Source: Talpa occidentalis
Lineage: Eukaryota; Chordata; Mammalia; Eulipotyphla; Talpidae
NCBI RefSeq assembly: GCF_014898055.3
Contig: NW_023605083.1
Span: forward strand, 95,009,483 to 95,073,482
Direction: 5' to 3'
Length of the DNA: 64,000 nt
Of this stretch, positions 45,836 to 56,444 are shown piece by piece. The notes under the pieces are model-generated. The model saw nothing but the letters and a program-made list of their open reading frames with translations, was not told where the DNA came from and ran no database searches. A program made the position numbers and the translations under genes. How positions within the stretch are numbered: position 1 is the first letter of the stretch; the number at the start of each line of letters is the position of its first letter.

Positions 45836-46024
45836 GTGGGAGGACTTGCTTCTGAAAACGTGAGGTGGGCAGAAGCTGTGCAGAACTTCAAACAACAGGA
45901 AAGGAAATTATGTGGAGACATTTTGCTTATCACGGCTTTCATCTCATACCTTGGCTTCTTTACAAAGAAATACCGGCAGAGCCTCATGGATGGGGCCTGG
46001 AGACCTTACCTGAGTCAGCTGAAA
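45836..46024 (+). CDS. DNAH9: Axonemal dynein heavy chain exon G (stalk base to AAA5)
   Basis: Phase-0 exon of 63 codons, VGGLASENVRWAEAVQNFKQ onward, acceptor aatgatag, donor |gtaggt. GLASENxRW...LxGDILLxxAFISYLGxFTKKYR is one of the most conserved segments of all dyneins and marks the base of CC2 entering AAA5. The exon ends WRPYLSQLK. No atypical residue was noticed. Confidence 0.96.
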
Positions 46025-48799
46025 GTAGGTACAGCCTGAATTTCTCCTGATCATCAGCCTGGGACTTAATAGTGAACTCACATAAAACAATAATAACCCA
46101 AATCTTCTAGCCCAGTTTTGCATGCCACCTCTTCAATAGCCCCCAGTGACTTCTGAGACCCAGCAGTGAGACAAGTGTTCCCATGTCCTCCCACACTCCC
46201 ATTGCCATGCCCTGCCCTCTAGAACCCCTGAATTGAGTATCTCTCCTCTTAATGGGGCTTCTATGGGAGCAACTCAGCATTCTACTTTCTGCTGCTCTTA
46301 AAATCTTTTAAGCCTGAATAGCACCAAAAACATCCTGTGTTTCCTTCCAATCAATCACCCTGCTATTGACTCAAACTTTATCATCACATTGGGGGGAAGA
46401 CTTGTTCCCACATTCTACACGACATCTTGTTCTGGGCCCCAAAGCTCCACAGTCTATGCCCACAGCTCATAGACACCTTTATGCAAACCACATCATCTGT
46501 TCCTGTCTGGTGTGTGCCCATGAATAGTTAGCTACTCGCGTGCTTTTCATGTGCTCTGTTCCGCTGTCCACTTAGTGTAATTGGCTCCCTCTTCAGGGAG
46601 CCGATTCATAATCAGAATAATTCCTAATTTACCTTGGCAATTTCACATCACTCAATCCTCACTCCACAAAGATTCAGTGAGTATTCCATGAGTCCTGCTA
46701 CTCCACTAGACAGGAGTTCCAGAAGACATTCGATACCAGGATGTCTGGAGGAAGTTCACGTCCAGTGGAGATTAGGGCCATTAGAAGCAGCTACAGTAAG
46801 AGTCAGCACAGAAAGTTCAGCACATGCAGTAAGGACTGGATTCCAAAATTTATGTGTACTTGTATCCTTACATCCCATACTGTCTAGTGATGTTTGGTTT
46901 CAGAGGTCAGCTCACAAAATCATACTTACTGGATGATTTACAGAAGAATGTTTTAAAACCTGTTATACTACTAGGAAATATACAAAACACAAAGCTGTTA
47001 TTTATGCATCTCAAGCACCTGTGGGAAAAGAAACTGTTGGAAGGACGATTATTCACTGAGTAAAAGAGAATGAGATGCTCAGTGGCAGCACAGCGAGGAC
47101 TTTTCTGGCATTGCTTGGGATTCTTAAGCATCTTGTGCCATGGTTCCCTTTGACAATCTGGTGAAATCTGTGGACTCCTGCTACAGTAATGATTTTTGGT
47201 GCATAAAATAGAACACATAAGATTACAATGGGATACAATTTATTGAAATACATTTTTTAAGATTTATTTATTTATACATACAAGAACTGGAGTGTAGGCC
47301 AGAGGTATGCGGAGGTGAGAGGATTTACCAGAGACACAGTGGGGAACAAAACAGGCAGATCCACTGAAATACACTGCTGAGGGGAACAGTAGGTGAGACA
47401 GGAGAGGTCTACTGTGCCATGTAGCTTAGCTCCCTGGCTAGGGATCAAACTCATGTTGCAGTGACTGGGGATAGCTTGACAGCACTGTGTCTTTAACCCT
47501 TGTGCCAGGGAGGCCCCTGGAATATATTTCTGATCTCAGGATGAGAACCTCCAAACACTGATTTCCCTCTCAAGATTTTCTCAGTGGCATGGTACTGGCC
47601 ATTTGTACCCTTTGTGGTGTGATGAAAGGGACAGGGGATGGTTTAAAGAGGTTTTCCTGAGGTAACTGGGTAAGACAAACTGCAGAGAATAAAGACAGAA
47701 GGGTTGAAGAGCATATGTGAGAACCTTGAAAGCTTTCTGCAAAGTGGAAGCAGCCACACACAAAAGGTCACAAATACATGTTCCATGTATATAAAATATT
47801 CAGCATAGGTAAATCCAAAGAGACAGAAACAGATTAATGGTTACTCACAACTCGGGGGGGGGGGGGAATGAGACAATGGAAACAGACTGCTAATGGGTGT
47901 GGGCTTTCCTTTTGGGGTGATAGAAATGTTTTGGCACTGGGTAGAGCTAATTTTTTTTTTGCACAGCATTGTGAATAAACTCAATGTCATTGCATCGTGT
48001 CCTTTCAAACGGATAATTTGAAGTTATATGAACTTTATCTCAACTTTTAAAAAAGAACGTATATATGTGTTCCCATGAGAAAGTTTACTTTAAAAGAATT
48101 AAATGAGCTGAGAGAGGTCAACAGAAAATATAAGTACAGAGACAAGGGCCATGAGGGAAAAGAGAGAGGCTGGCTAGGGGTGCAATCTAAGACCTGGTAG
48201 TTTGATTTCCATCTCCCTGACATGCACCAGCAGATGAGTTTGCAAAGGGAAGTTGTACAAGTAGCCCTGGGAGTAGGGTGTTCCTGACAGAGGTGAAGAT
48301 AAGCACCTCCAGACCTTTGCAAGCTGGGCTTCTGTCAGCAAGTGGTGAAGCTGATGAGCAGAAAATGGTTGGTATGGGTTGGCATAGGCAGGAGAAAGCC
48401 CACTAAACATAGGTCCTAGTTCATAGAGCGTGCAGGAGAAACAGACATGTGGTAGAGGAGTGACAAGGTTAACATGGGCCAGGGCATATTGGAGACTATT
48501 GATTGAAGTGCAAAGAATCGATGAGTAAAATTTGATTTGAATTTAAGTACACTGAAGAAAAAAGGTCATACAGTCTGTGTTTCTGCTGTTGTTCATCTAT
48601 GAAAGGAAATGACTATCAGGACTTTAGGGAAACTTGCTTCTAGAAATAATCACACAGCAAGAAAAGCACTCTTGAGAGGGATTTTGATCTTGCTTTCAAA
48701 GGAGTTACGTCATTTAGTAAGTCACTGTGTATTCCACCTCCCACTGAAAAAAAACATTCTTCCATTCTCAGTGTATGTAAGCTGACTTCATTATTTCAG
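46025..48799. other. DNAH9: Intron between exons G and H
   Basis: GT-AG intron of 2,775 bp, phase 0. It contains an antisense SINE at 47257 and a G run at 47854-47865. In 46030-47250 and 47520-48790 I recognise nothing else. Confidence 0.8.
47257..47517 (-). mobile_element. tRNA-derived SINE, antisense copy
   Basis: From tail 'ttaagatttatttatttata' to the eroded head 'cccttgtgccagggaggccc'. The flanks 'gaaatacattt' and 'ggaatatattt' resemble a worn target duplication. Confidence 0.87.
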
Positions 48800-49035
48800 G
48801 TTCCCATTCCTGTCACCCCCACCCTGGATCCCCTGAGGATGCTGACGGATGATGCCGATGTGGCTGCCTGGCAGAATGAGGGCCTCCCTGCAGACCGCAT
48901 GTCCATGGAGAATGCCACCATCCTCATCAACTGTGAGCGCTGGCCACTCATGGTTGACCCTCAGCTACAAGGCATCAAATGGATCAAGAACAAATATGGC
49001 GAAGACCTGAGGGTCACCCAGATTGGTCAAAAAGG
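48800..49035 (+). CDS. DNAH9: Axonemal dynein heavy chain exon H (AAA5)
   Basis: 78 codons plus two bases of a glycine codon; acceptor ttatttcag, donor |gtaggt. It encodes [20 protein letters not shown] onward. [20 protein letters not shown] (residues 28-47) followed by [16 protein letters not shown] is a hallmark of dynein AAA5. The intron after it splits a codon after its second base; all earlier introns within the window are phase 0. Confidence 0.96.
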
Positions 49036-49217
49036 GTAGGTGACTGAGAGTAAAGAGCCCACTTTTGCCAATTTTGCAAGGGGAAAAAAATGTTAGGAGC
49101 AGATTTGAGGCACTAGTAAAGTGTTTCTAACTTCCAGTTCCTTCATGAGGTGTCTCCTCCCATTCTAGGAAATATCTCAATTAAAAATGCTTAGTGCTGA
49201 GTCTTTGCTTTTCTTTC

Positions 49218-49462
49218 TCGGCGAAATAAGCCAAAAAGAAAAAGAAAAATACCGGATGGTCTCACTCATAGCAGGAATCTAGAAAACTTAAATAAGGACC
49301 AGGAAAACGAATAACTATAAGAAAGTGAAAATCAAAATCAACAAAAAACTACGAACCAGAAACACTTTTAGGGGGGCGGGGGTGGGAGGGGAGGGATTGG
49401 GGTCGGAATGGGGGGGCTGCAATTGTATGGGGAATATAAAAATAAAATTTATTATTAAAAAA
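49218..49462 (+). mobile_element. Very short LINE-1 3' end, sense
   Basis: Starts within the last ORF2 codons ('cggcgaaataagccaaaaag', 'accggatggtctcactcata') and runs through a G-rich 3'UTR (ggggggcgggggtgggaggg) to 'aatataaaaataaaatttat'. It closely matches the 3' end of the L1 at 32 kb but lies in the opposite orientation, in the sense of the gene. Only about 245 bp were inserted. Confidence 0.9.
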
Positions 49463-49937
49463 TATATATATGTATATCAACTTCTCAGCCCATTCAGGAA
49501 TCCTTACTCCATCATCCCTGGATTTCATCCTCCTGTCTCTCTTCAATACTTTCTGCCTCCCCAAAAATCACATTCCATTGTGGGACAACTCTATGTTTTA
49601 CAAAGTTTTCCTCGCATCTAGCCAAAAACTGCCTTTCTTAGTTCTCTTCTATCCTCTATTCCTATCTCTGCCCAAGGCCCACATAGAACAAACCTAACTT
49701 TCTTTATCCTGAGAAACAACTGAGCATTTGCCATGGATACATAATATATGCACATATATGATAGACACATATATAATAATATGCTGATGTGATTATTATG
49801 ATACCATCAAAGTCCTTTTTACCTGCCATGCAGCTTTGTAGGCACCCAGGTGAGGTTTGCATCCTCTGGTCACATGTCCCAAACGTGTCATCTAATCCTG
49901 GCCTTCTCCATAAACCTTGATTAAAATATCCCTTTCT

Positions 49938-50216
49938 GGGCCTCCCCTGGTGGCGCAGCAGTTGAGCGCTGGACTGCAAAGCTGCATGCAGCTTCTGCAG
50001 CGCTGGTTTGATCCCCGGCCACTGGCGAGGGTCCCACATGGCGAGACAGACCTCTCCTGCCTCACCCGCTGCTCCCCTCAGCAGTGTCTTTCGTCAGTCT
50101 GCCTGTTCTGTTCCCCGCTCTGGCTCTAGTGAATTCTCTCACCCTCCCGTGCTTCTGACTGACCCAGTGCTTGTATAAATAAATAAATAAATCTTAAAAA
50201 AAAAAAAATTTAAAAA
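49938..50216 (+). mobile_element. tRNA-derived SINE, young sense copy
   Basis: Full-length, with head gggcctcccctggtggcgca, a B box close to GGTTTGATCCCCG, and tail aaataaataaataaatctta then an A run. The 10-bp word atccctttct flanks it at 49928-49937 and 50217-50226 exactly. Confidence 0.93.
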
Positions 50217-51161
50217 ATCCCTTTCTAAGTGACCAAGAGTTACAGTTTAGAAAGAATATCTTTTTTACTAATAGCTATATTCTTAGTGTACCAAAAAACG
50301 ATGCCTGGCAAATAGTCAGCCCTCATGTCCATTAACTATCTGTTGGGTGGTTTTCTAGATTAGTTGTATATTATTTAAATAAAAATATTTTATTATGCAC
50401 ACTATATCTTAAGATTATTAAGGATAGTCATTCTTCATCATATGAATGTAAATCTTCTCAAATTATCACCTTAAAGGAGTTTTTTTGTTTGTTTGGTTAG
50501 TTTGGTTTAGTCATATTTGTCACCCATTTCTTCTATAGATCATGCTTAGAAAAGCATCTTTCTCTCCAGATATTATATAAATGTTTACCTAGATTATTTT
50601 AGTGTTCTTATGTGTTTTTTCATATTGAAATCTAATCCCATTAAATATATTTTTGAGTACTAATTTTCATTTTTCCAGTAGTTAACCTTTGTTTCAATAC
50701 CATTTATTAAATTCTCCATTCTTTTCCAATTAATTGGAAATGACATTGCACTCTATATTAAATCATTTTATTAAATAGTCTTTGTTCTTTTCTATTTATA
50801 TAACACTAGTTCATCCTTAAATTATTTCTTTGTGTGCTTGGTAGCATTTTTTGTGGTAATATATAAAAGTATAAAATATAATATAGAAGTAATTTATCAT
50901 TTATCATCATAATAAAAAAGGGGATTACAAAAAAAGAAAAAACTCCTATAATTCATCATGCACAGAAAAATACCTCTATTTTAGATATATGATAAGACTG
51001 CTTTAAGACTTCTTTCTACATATATGTATTATTGAAGTTACATAAGATAGTGTAGTATTTTTAACCATCCTCTTTGTTTTCTGTTAGGGTAACTTTAAGA
51101 TTTAAATCAAGGTTTATAAAATTTTATTGTTGCTTATTGTTTAAATTGAAATTACATCAAT

Positions 51162-51437
51162 CTGGGCCTCCTTGGTGGCACAAGGAGTTAAGACGCAACC
51201 TATGAAGCTATCTGCAGCCATTGCAGCATGAGTTCCATCCCCGGCCAGGGAGCTACCCACATGGCACAGCAGACCTCTCCTGTCTCGCCCATTGCTCCCC
51301 TCAGCAGTGTATTTCAGTAGATCTGCCTGTTCTGCTCCCCACTCTGTCTCTGGTGAATCCTCTCATACACATACCTCCCCAATCCCCACACCTTTGGCCT
51401 ACACCCCAGTTCTTGTATCATAAATAAATAAATCTTA
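51162..51437 (+). mobile_element. tRNA-derived SINE, older sense copy
   Basis: Head gggcctccttggtggcacaa and tail 'cataaataaataaatcttaa'. The word aaattacat occurs before the head and again after the tail near 51452, a probable target duplication. More substitutions than the copy at 49.9 kb. Confidence 0.88.
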
Positions 51438-51838
51438 AAAAATTAATAAATAAATTACATGAGGAAATTTTACAATATATTTTATGTACACAAGCCAGAT
51501 TATAAAACAAATTGTTCTATGTGAATCCAATTATAAATAATGAAATATAGTAAAAGTCTTGAAAAATATAATGTAGCCAAACATATATAATATTCACCAA
51601 AATGTGAATGGCAAATGGAAGGATTAGAATTTTCAAATTTTTTTATTATTTCTAAAAATGTATAAGATCACAAAAATATCATTTCAAGTGGAGAAAAATG
51701 TGATCATTGAAATTATCCCAGATAGCTGTTATCCCAGATAGGATTATCTTCGTGTTTCAGAGGTCACAGTTTTCTCCGTAAATTCCCTCTGTATCCATAC
51801 CTTGCCACCAGATCATTGTGTCCAACTTTGTCCCTCAG

Positions 51839-51961
51839 TTACCTTCAAACCATAGAACATGCCCTGGAAGCTGGAGATGTGGTGCTGATTGAAAACCTAG
51901 AAGAGTCCATTGATCCTGTTCTGGGTCCCCTGCTTGGGAGAGAAGTCATTAAAAAAGGAAG
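51839..51961 (+). CDS. DNAH9: Axonemal dynein heavy chain exon I (AAA5)
   Basis: Starts with the last base of a split glycine codon, then 40 codons, [20 protein letters not shown] onward, and ends with two bases of an arginine codon; acceptor tccctcag, donor |gtaaat. [19 protein letters not shown] holds the Walker B-like strand of AAA5. Lengths on both sides keep the frame with exons H and J. Confidence 0.95.
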
Positions 51962-53253
51962 GTAAATGTTGGCTATGTTGATGATGTTTTATGAGGAGCT
52001 TGTTCATGGTCCCCAGTAGAAGTATGGAGAAATCTGCTCTTGCTAGGACATCTTCTTAGCTTTTGTCAAGCAGGTCTCTGAAGTACACAAACTCTTATTT
52101 CTTCAGAAGGGAAATAATTTAGCTGCCCTCATCTCCTAGAAAATGTTTTCTGGAATAGCATTTCTTCCATCAGTCAGTGTCCTCATTGACTTCTTTCTAA
52201 GTGGCCAAAAGTGCACTAATTTGGAGGAACTTCAGGCTGAAATTGTTTGAAAAGCAAGCTGACTTTTAAGCATGAACATTTTATCCAAACCAGACCTCTG
52301 AGTTCCAAGAACTCAGTTCTTTGTCAATTTGATGGACTCCTGTTGCTTTGAGTGCAGTAACTCAGGCTTTAGCAAGTAATTGACAGAAGGAAGGAAAAAA
52401 CAGAAACTAAAGAAGGGCTGTAGACACATAGGAGAGAGTGTAACAAGTACCATGCAGAGTTGCTTGACTCAGACCACTGCCAAGGCTGTAAGATGATTTT
52501 ACATGTCCTTAGGATGTGTTCATTTACTTATTTATCCATATTCATCCATTGAAGTCATTCTCTGTCAGTCATGAAAAATAGTAAGCCTTATTGTCATCCT
52601 ATAGGGTACCTTAGTAAAAATGATGGTGCCTCTGCCTCCAAAAGCTTTACTGCCATCTGCTGGAAATATTCGCTAATGTACTGATCTACACTGACTTACA
52701 AAATGAATGACTATACCTGTGCCTCCCCAGTGGTGTAGGAGTTAAAGTCTCAGCGCTATCAAGCTATCACTGGCCATTGCCACTGCAGCATGAGTTCGTT
52801 CAATCCCCAGTCAGGGAGCTGACCCACATGGCACAACAGACCTGTCCTGTCCCCCCACTGCTCCCCTCAACAGTGTATTTTAATAGATCTGCCTGTTCTG
52901 CTCCCCACTCTTTCTCTGGTGAATCCTCTCACCCCCTGCACCTCTGGCCTAACCCCAGTTCTTCTATGCATGAATAAAAATAAATTCTTATAATAAAAAA
53001 AAGCAAAGTGAATGACTATCCCTCCAGTTGTGCAGTGCAAATTAGTCTGGTGGCCATCTATCACCCTCCACCTCTGTTCCCCACATTGGGGTAAGCAAGG
53101 GTCCTAGGCATCATGCTAAACAGACTTAGGAGAAATCCATCTTTATATGGCAATATTGTTTATTATGATCTTGCAAAATAAATCTAAATTTTTGTTCCTG
53201 ATATTAATCTCACAAAAAGATAACCTTCCTTCACATAAGCCTTTATATTTCAG
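51962..53253. other. DNAH9: Intron between exons I and J
   Basis: GT-AG intron of 1,292 bp, phase 2, with one sense SINE at 52.7 kb. The rest shows nothing recognisable. Confidence 0.8.
52720..53000 (+). mobile_element. tRNA-derived SINE, older sense copy
   Basis: Head 'gtgcctccccagtggtgtag' and tail 'gcatgaataaaaataaattctt'. The flanks 'gaatgactatacct' and 'gaatgactatccct' (near 52706 and 53012) are a target duplication with one change. Confidence 0.87.
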
Positions 53254-53458
53254 ATTCATTAAAATTGGAGACAAAGAATGTGAATATAATCCTAAATTCC
53301 GGCTCATCCTTCACACCAAGCTGGCCAATCCTCACTACCAGCCTGAGCTGCAGGCTCAGGCGACCCTGATCAACTTCACTGTGACCAGGGATGGCCTGGA
53401 GGACCAGCTGCTGGCTGCTGTGGTCAGCATGGAGAGGCCAGATCTGGAGCAGCTAAAG
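53254..53458 (+). CDS. DNAH9: Axonemal dynein heavy chain exon J (AAA5)
   Basis: One base completes arginine; then 68 codons, [20 protein letters not shown] onward, to [10 protein letters not shown]; acceptor ctttatatttcag, donor |gtatgt. [21 protein letters not shown] followed by [20 protein letters not shown] is an invariant dynein AAA5 sequence. It is intact here. It returns the gene to phase 0. Confidence 0.96.
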
Positions 53459-53827
53459 GTATGTCAGGTACCCATTGAGAAAGGAAGAAAGAAAATGTTT
53501 TGTCACTGTATCCTATAGTGCTCCCAACCCTGGGAGAGTGTTGGGAGGGCCCTGCGCAGCATGTGTTCTGCTAGAACTTGGAGGAGCACCAACATCATCT
53601 AGCCACTGATACACCAAGTTGGGGAACAGAGTTTATAACAAGCTAAAGGGAAGAGAAGAAGACAGCTGGGAGAACAGATACATCACCCAGAGGCCTGGTA
53701 CAGGAACTTGGACATACTTGGGCCAGCCCATGAAGGCCTCTCATCACACATCTTCAAATATACATGTTGAGAACATGGAGGTCAATTGTCCAAGAACAGT
53801 AGCAATGAGTTCAACCACAATGGAGAG

Positions 53828-54182
53828 TGTCCAAATCTGCCATAACCAAATACCACAGACTAGGTGGTTTAACCAACAGAAATTATTTTCACATGGTTCA
53901 AGCTGGAAGTCCAAGTATTGGCTTCTGGTGAGAAGTATCTCCCTGGTTTATATGTAGCCATCATTTTGCCGTGTGCTCCCATACTTCATCTTTGTGTGTG
54001 TGGAGAAGGAGAGTGAGTTCTAGTGTCTCAGCTTTGAAGGGCACTAATTCCAGTGGATCAGGACCTCACCATCTTGATCTCATTGAACCTTTACCACCTC
54101 CGTATAGGTTCAATATAGCCAAAAGGAGGAGGTCATCTTCAACATATATATGAATCTGGGAGAAATAATTCAGCCCATAGCA
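53828..54182 (-). mobile_element. MaLR (MST/THE1-like) solo LTR, antisense
   Basis: Starts TGTCCAAATCTGCCATAACC and ends GCCCATAGCA on the + strand. In between are 'taccacagactaggtggttt', 'aagctggaagtccaagta' and 'ggaggaggtcatcttcaaca'. That is the reverse complement of a MaLR LTR. It is diverged, with no certain duplication. Confidence 0.7.
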
Positions 54183-54345
54183 AGAAGTATTCTTTTCCCT
54201 CTCTTTAGATATGATTAGATTATAAAATACAGGCTCAAAGTTACAGTGCTTTTGAGATTGAGTTCAGGGTTTCTTGGGTCTCTACTTCCGGCAAGCTTTC
54301 ATTTATCAACGGATACCTATAGAACACCAGCTCTGTAAAGGCAAG

Positions 54346-54767
54346 TGTAAGGTCAGGAATGGCCACAGAGCAGGTTTTCTGATCCCATGCAGACTGGGTA
54401 AAGGAGGAGTCAGAGCCCTCAGTGAATTTTCAGGCTTTTCTTGGGATTTACCAGGCACATGGCAGGCAGGAGTGCTGGGGGGCTGGGAGGCCTGCCAGTC
54501 TTTACTCTGGGCTCTGCGGCCTTCTCTCACATTCTCTCAGCTCTTCTCATGGCTCTGCTTCTCTCTCGGCTTCTCGTTCAGTTTCTACTGGCGTCCCCAG
54601 AACGCCTCCCTTAAAAACACAATCTTAACCCAGGTGAATCCCATCTACATATGCTCACACCCTATTCCAGGTGCCCACCATCAGGCATGCATTCAGGACC
54701 GCAAGGGTCCATCATTAATCCTAATGGCGGGAGGGCAGAAAAGCCTGATACTTTACCTTACTCTACA
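54346..54767 (-). mobile_element. Solo LTR, copy 1 of a sister pair
   Basis: 422 bp bounded by TGTAAGG and CTCTACA on the + strand, flanked by GCAAG on both sides (54341-54345 and 54768-54772). The minus strand is the likely sense, because the sister copy has an AATAAA there; this copy has AAGAAA instead. It shares with copy 2 long words such as 'tgcccaccatcaggcatgca' and 'gggcagaaaagcctgatact'. No internal retroviral genes are present. Five-base duplications occur in several ERV classes, so the class stays open. Confidence 0.8.
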
Positions 54768-55384
54768 GCAAGATTATAGATACTGAGGAATCAACAGTAA
54801 ACAAAGAAGATCATTGTCTTACCCTCTTGAAGCTTATAATCTAGTGGACAAGCACAGAAAATAAAATCCTTATTGCTCCTTCCTGTGACTATGCAGGTAT
54901 TTCTCATTTTCCCCTTTCCCTAATAAAATGTAAAAAAGAAAAGAAAAACCTGAACCCAAAAAAAAAAAAAAAAAGTCAGGCAGTGATAAAAATTTTGAAA
55001 AAAAATAAGCAGGGGGTATTATCAGAGAGATTTAAAATTTTTACGAGGAGGTGGCATTTGAGCTAACTCATGAGCCCTCGGAAAACCTCTGGGCACAGAG
55101 CAACCCCATCAGAGAACAGCGAATCCTGCTTTGGAAAGCTGGACTGAAGGATGTATTTTTGAGAAAAAAGATAGGCCAGGGTGGCCAGAGCTTGAGCCCC
55201 CAAGACAATTGTTCTTTCTGTGAATCTGAAAGCAAGAATCCCAGATTGTACAGAGCAAAGAAACTCCAACTGCCTGACGTTACATGCTTTCTGCCAATAA
55301 AGAATACGTCCAGAGCTTCAGAATATGGGATCTAACAATCAGGAAGGGAAGATAAGGTAAGAACTGCTTGGACACCTACACTCC

Positions 55385-55823
55385 TGTAGCAGCAGGAAGG
55401 ACACAGGGCAGGATCTCTATGATTTGAGCAGACAAGGGTAAAGGAGAGTCCTAGGAGCCCTCCTCGGTGGCTTTTTGCAGGCTTTTATTGGGTTTACCAG
55501 GTACACAGCAGGCAGGGGCGCTGGCAGACCGGGAGGCTGGCAGGCCTCCTGGAAATCTTCATTCTTTCTGGGCTCTCCAGTGTTCTCTCGTGGCCTCTGC
55601 TTCTCTGCTGGTTCTCTTTCAGTTTCTCTTTCACTCTCACTCTGCTGGCGTCCCCGTGATGCTGCCTCATAGACCTAGTCTCTCAGCCCAGGTATACTCA
55701 CCTACGTATGCCCTCCCCCTACTCCAGGTGCCCACCATCAGGCATGCATTCAGGACTGCAGGGATCCATCATCAATCCCAATGGTGGGAGGGCAGAAAAG
55801 CCTGATACTTTACTTTCCCTACA
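55385..55823 (-). mobile_element. Solo LTR, copy 2 of a sister pair
   Basis: 439 bp from TGTAGCAGC to CCCTACA, homologous over its whole length to 54346-54767 and in the same orientation. On the minus strand it carries CCCAATAAAAGCCTGC, an intact poly(A) signal. The flanks ACTCC (55380-55384) and ACACC (55824-55828) differ at one base. Different duplications for the two copies argue for separate insertions rather than one provirus. Confidence 0.78.
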
Positions 55824-56279
55824 ACACCACTCCAGCCTTGAGGGGCCTCTGTAGTGATCTTGTCTAAGGCTATTATGTAAGACAGTTTAGACTTTTTATT
55901 TAAAAAAATAAAAAGATGAATGGGAAAGCATTCATTCAGAGACATAGAGGACCCTCCAAAGAAGTAAGACTTGACCGTACCCTCTAACTATTCACAGAAC
56001 AAAGTTCCATATAATGAGCAGACTGTATCAGCATTGTGCTGTTTTGAACGTCACAACCTATACCTCCTCATACTGAAGTATGAGGGTAACTTAGCCTTAA
56101 GTAAATGGTTCAGCTAGGAGTCAACTCATCTGCTTCTCTCATATGCCCATGGTCTCAATCAGTGTTGTGCTGCCTCCAGTTCACTGTCTCTTAGGGAAGG
56201 CACTCTGGCCCCAGAGCTTTTGTTTTCAAATCTATTCAAGAGTTCCTATAATGGACTCCCTCTTACTTCATATTAATAG

Positions 56280-56444
56280 TCAGACCTCACGAAGCAGCAA
56301 AATGGATTCAAAATCACCCTCAAAACATTAGAAGACAACCTGCTCTCTCGCCTCTCTTCAGCATCTGGGAACTTCCTGGGAGAAACAGCTTTGGTGGAGA
56401 ACCTGGAGATCACCAAGCAGACGGCTGCTGAAATTGAGAAAAAG
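56280..56444 (+). CDS. DNAH9: Axonemal dynein heavy chain exon K (AAA5-AAA6 region)
   Basis: Phase-0 exon of 55 codons, [20 protein letters not shown] onward, ending AAEIEKK; acceptor catattaatag, donor |gtaaaa. The SDLxKQQNxFKIxLKxLEDxLLxRLSSAxGNFLGExxLVENLE stretch is a conserved helical buttress region that leans on the stalk. The word acctcacg after the acceptor offers a second AG (cag at 56281-56283), but using it would lose a base triplet boundary and break the frame. Confidence 0.95.

Larger units (their letters stand above)
49036..51838. other. DNAH9: Intron between exons H and I
   Basis: GT-AG intron of 2,803 bp, phase 2. It holds a short L1 3' end in sense orientation and two sense SINEs. 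The segment 50230-51150 is AT-rich and unremarkable. Confidence 0.8.
53459..56279. other. DNAH9: Intron between exons J and K
   Basis: GT-AG intron of 2,821 bp, phase 0. It contains one MaLR-type and two sister solo LTRs. An L2-like bit ('taccctcttgaagcttataatctagtggac', 54819-54848) and an A run at 54957-54974 lie between the two sister LTRs. In 55830-56270 I recognise nothing. Confidence 0.8.

Noticed and set aside
54274..54786. 170-codon open frame on the + strand
   Set aside because: It spans a solo LTR antisense to its likely sense and crosses both LTR ends, so it is chance; no viral protein similarity seen.
54346..55823. A single short provirus bounded by two LTRs
   Set aside because: Each LTR has its own five-base flanks and the 617 bp between them show no retroviral features.
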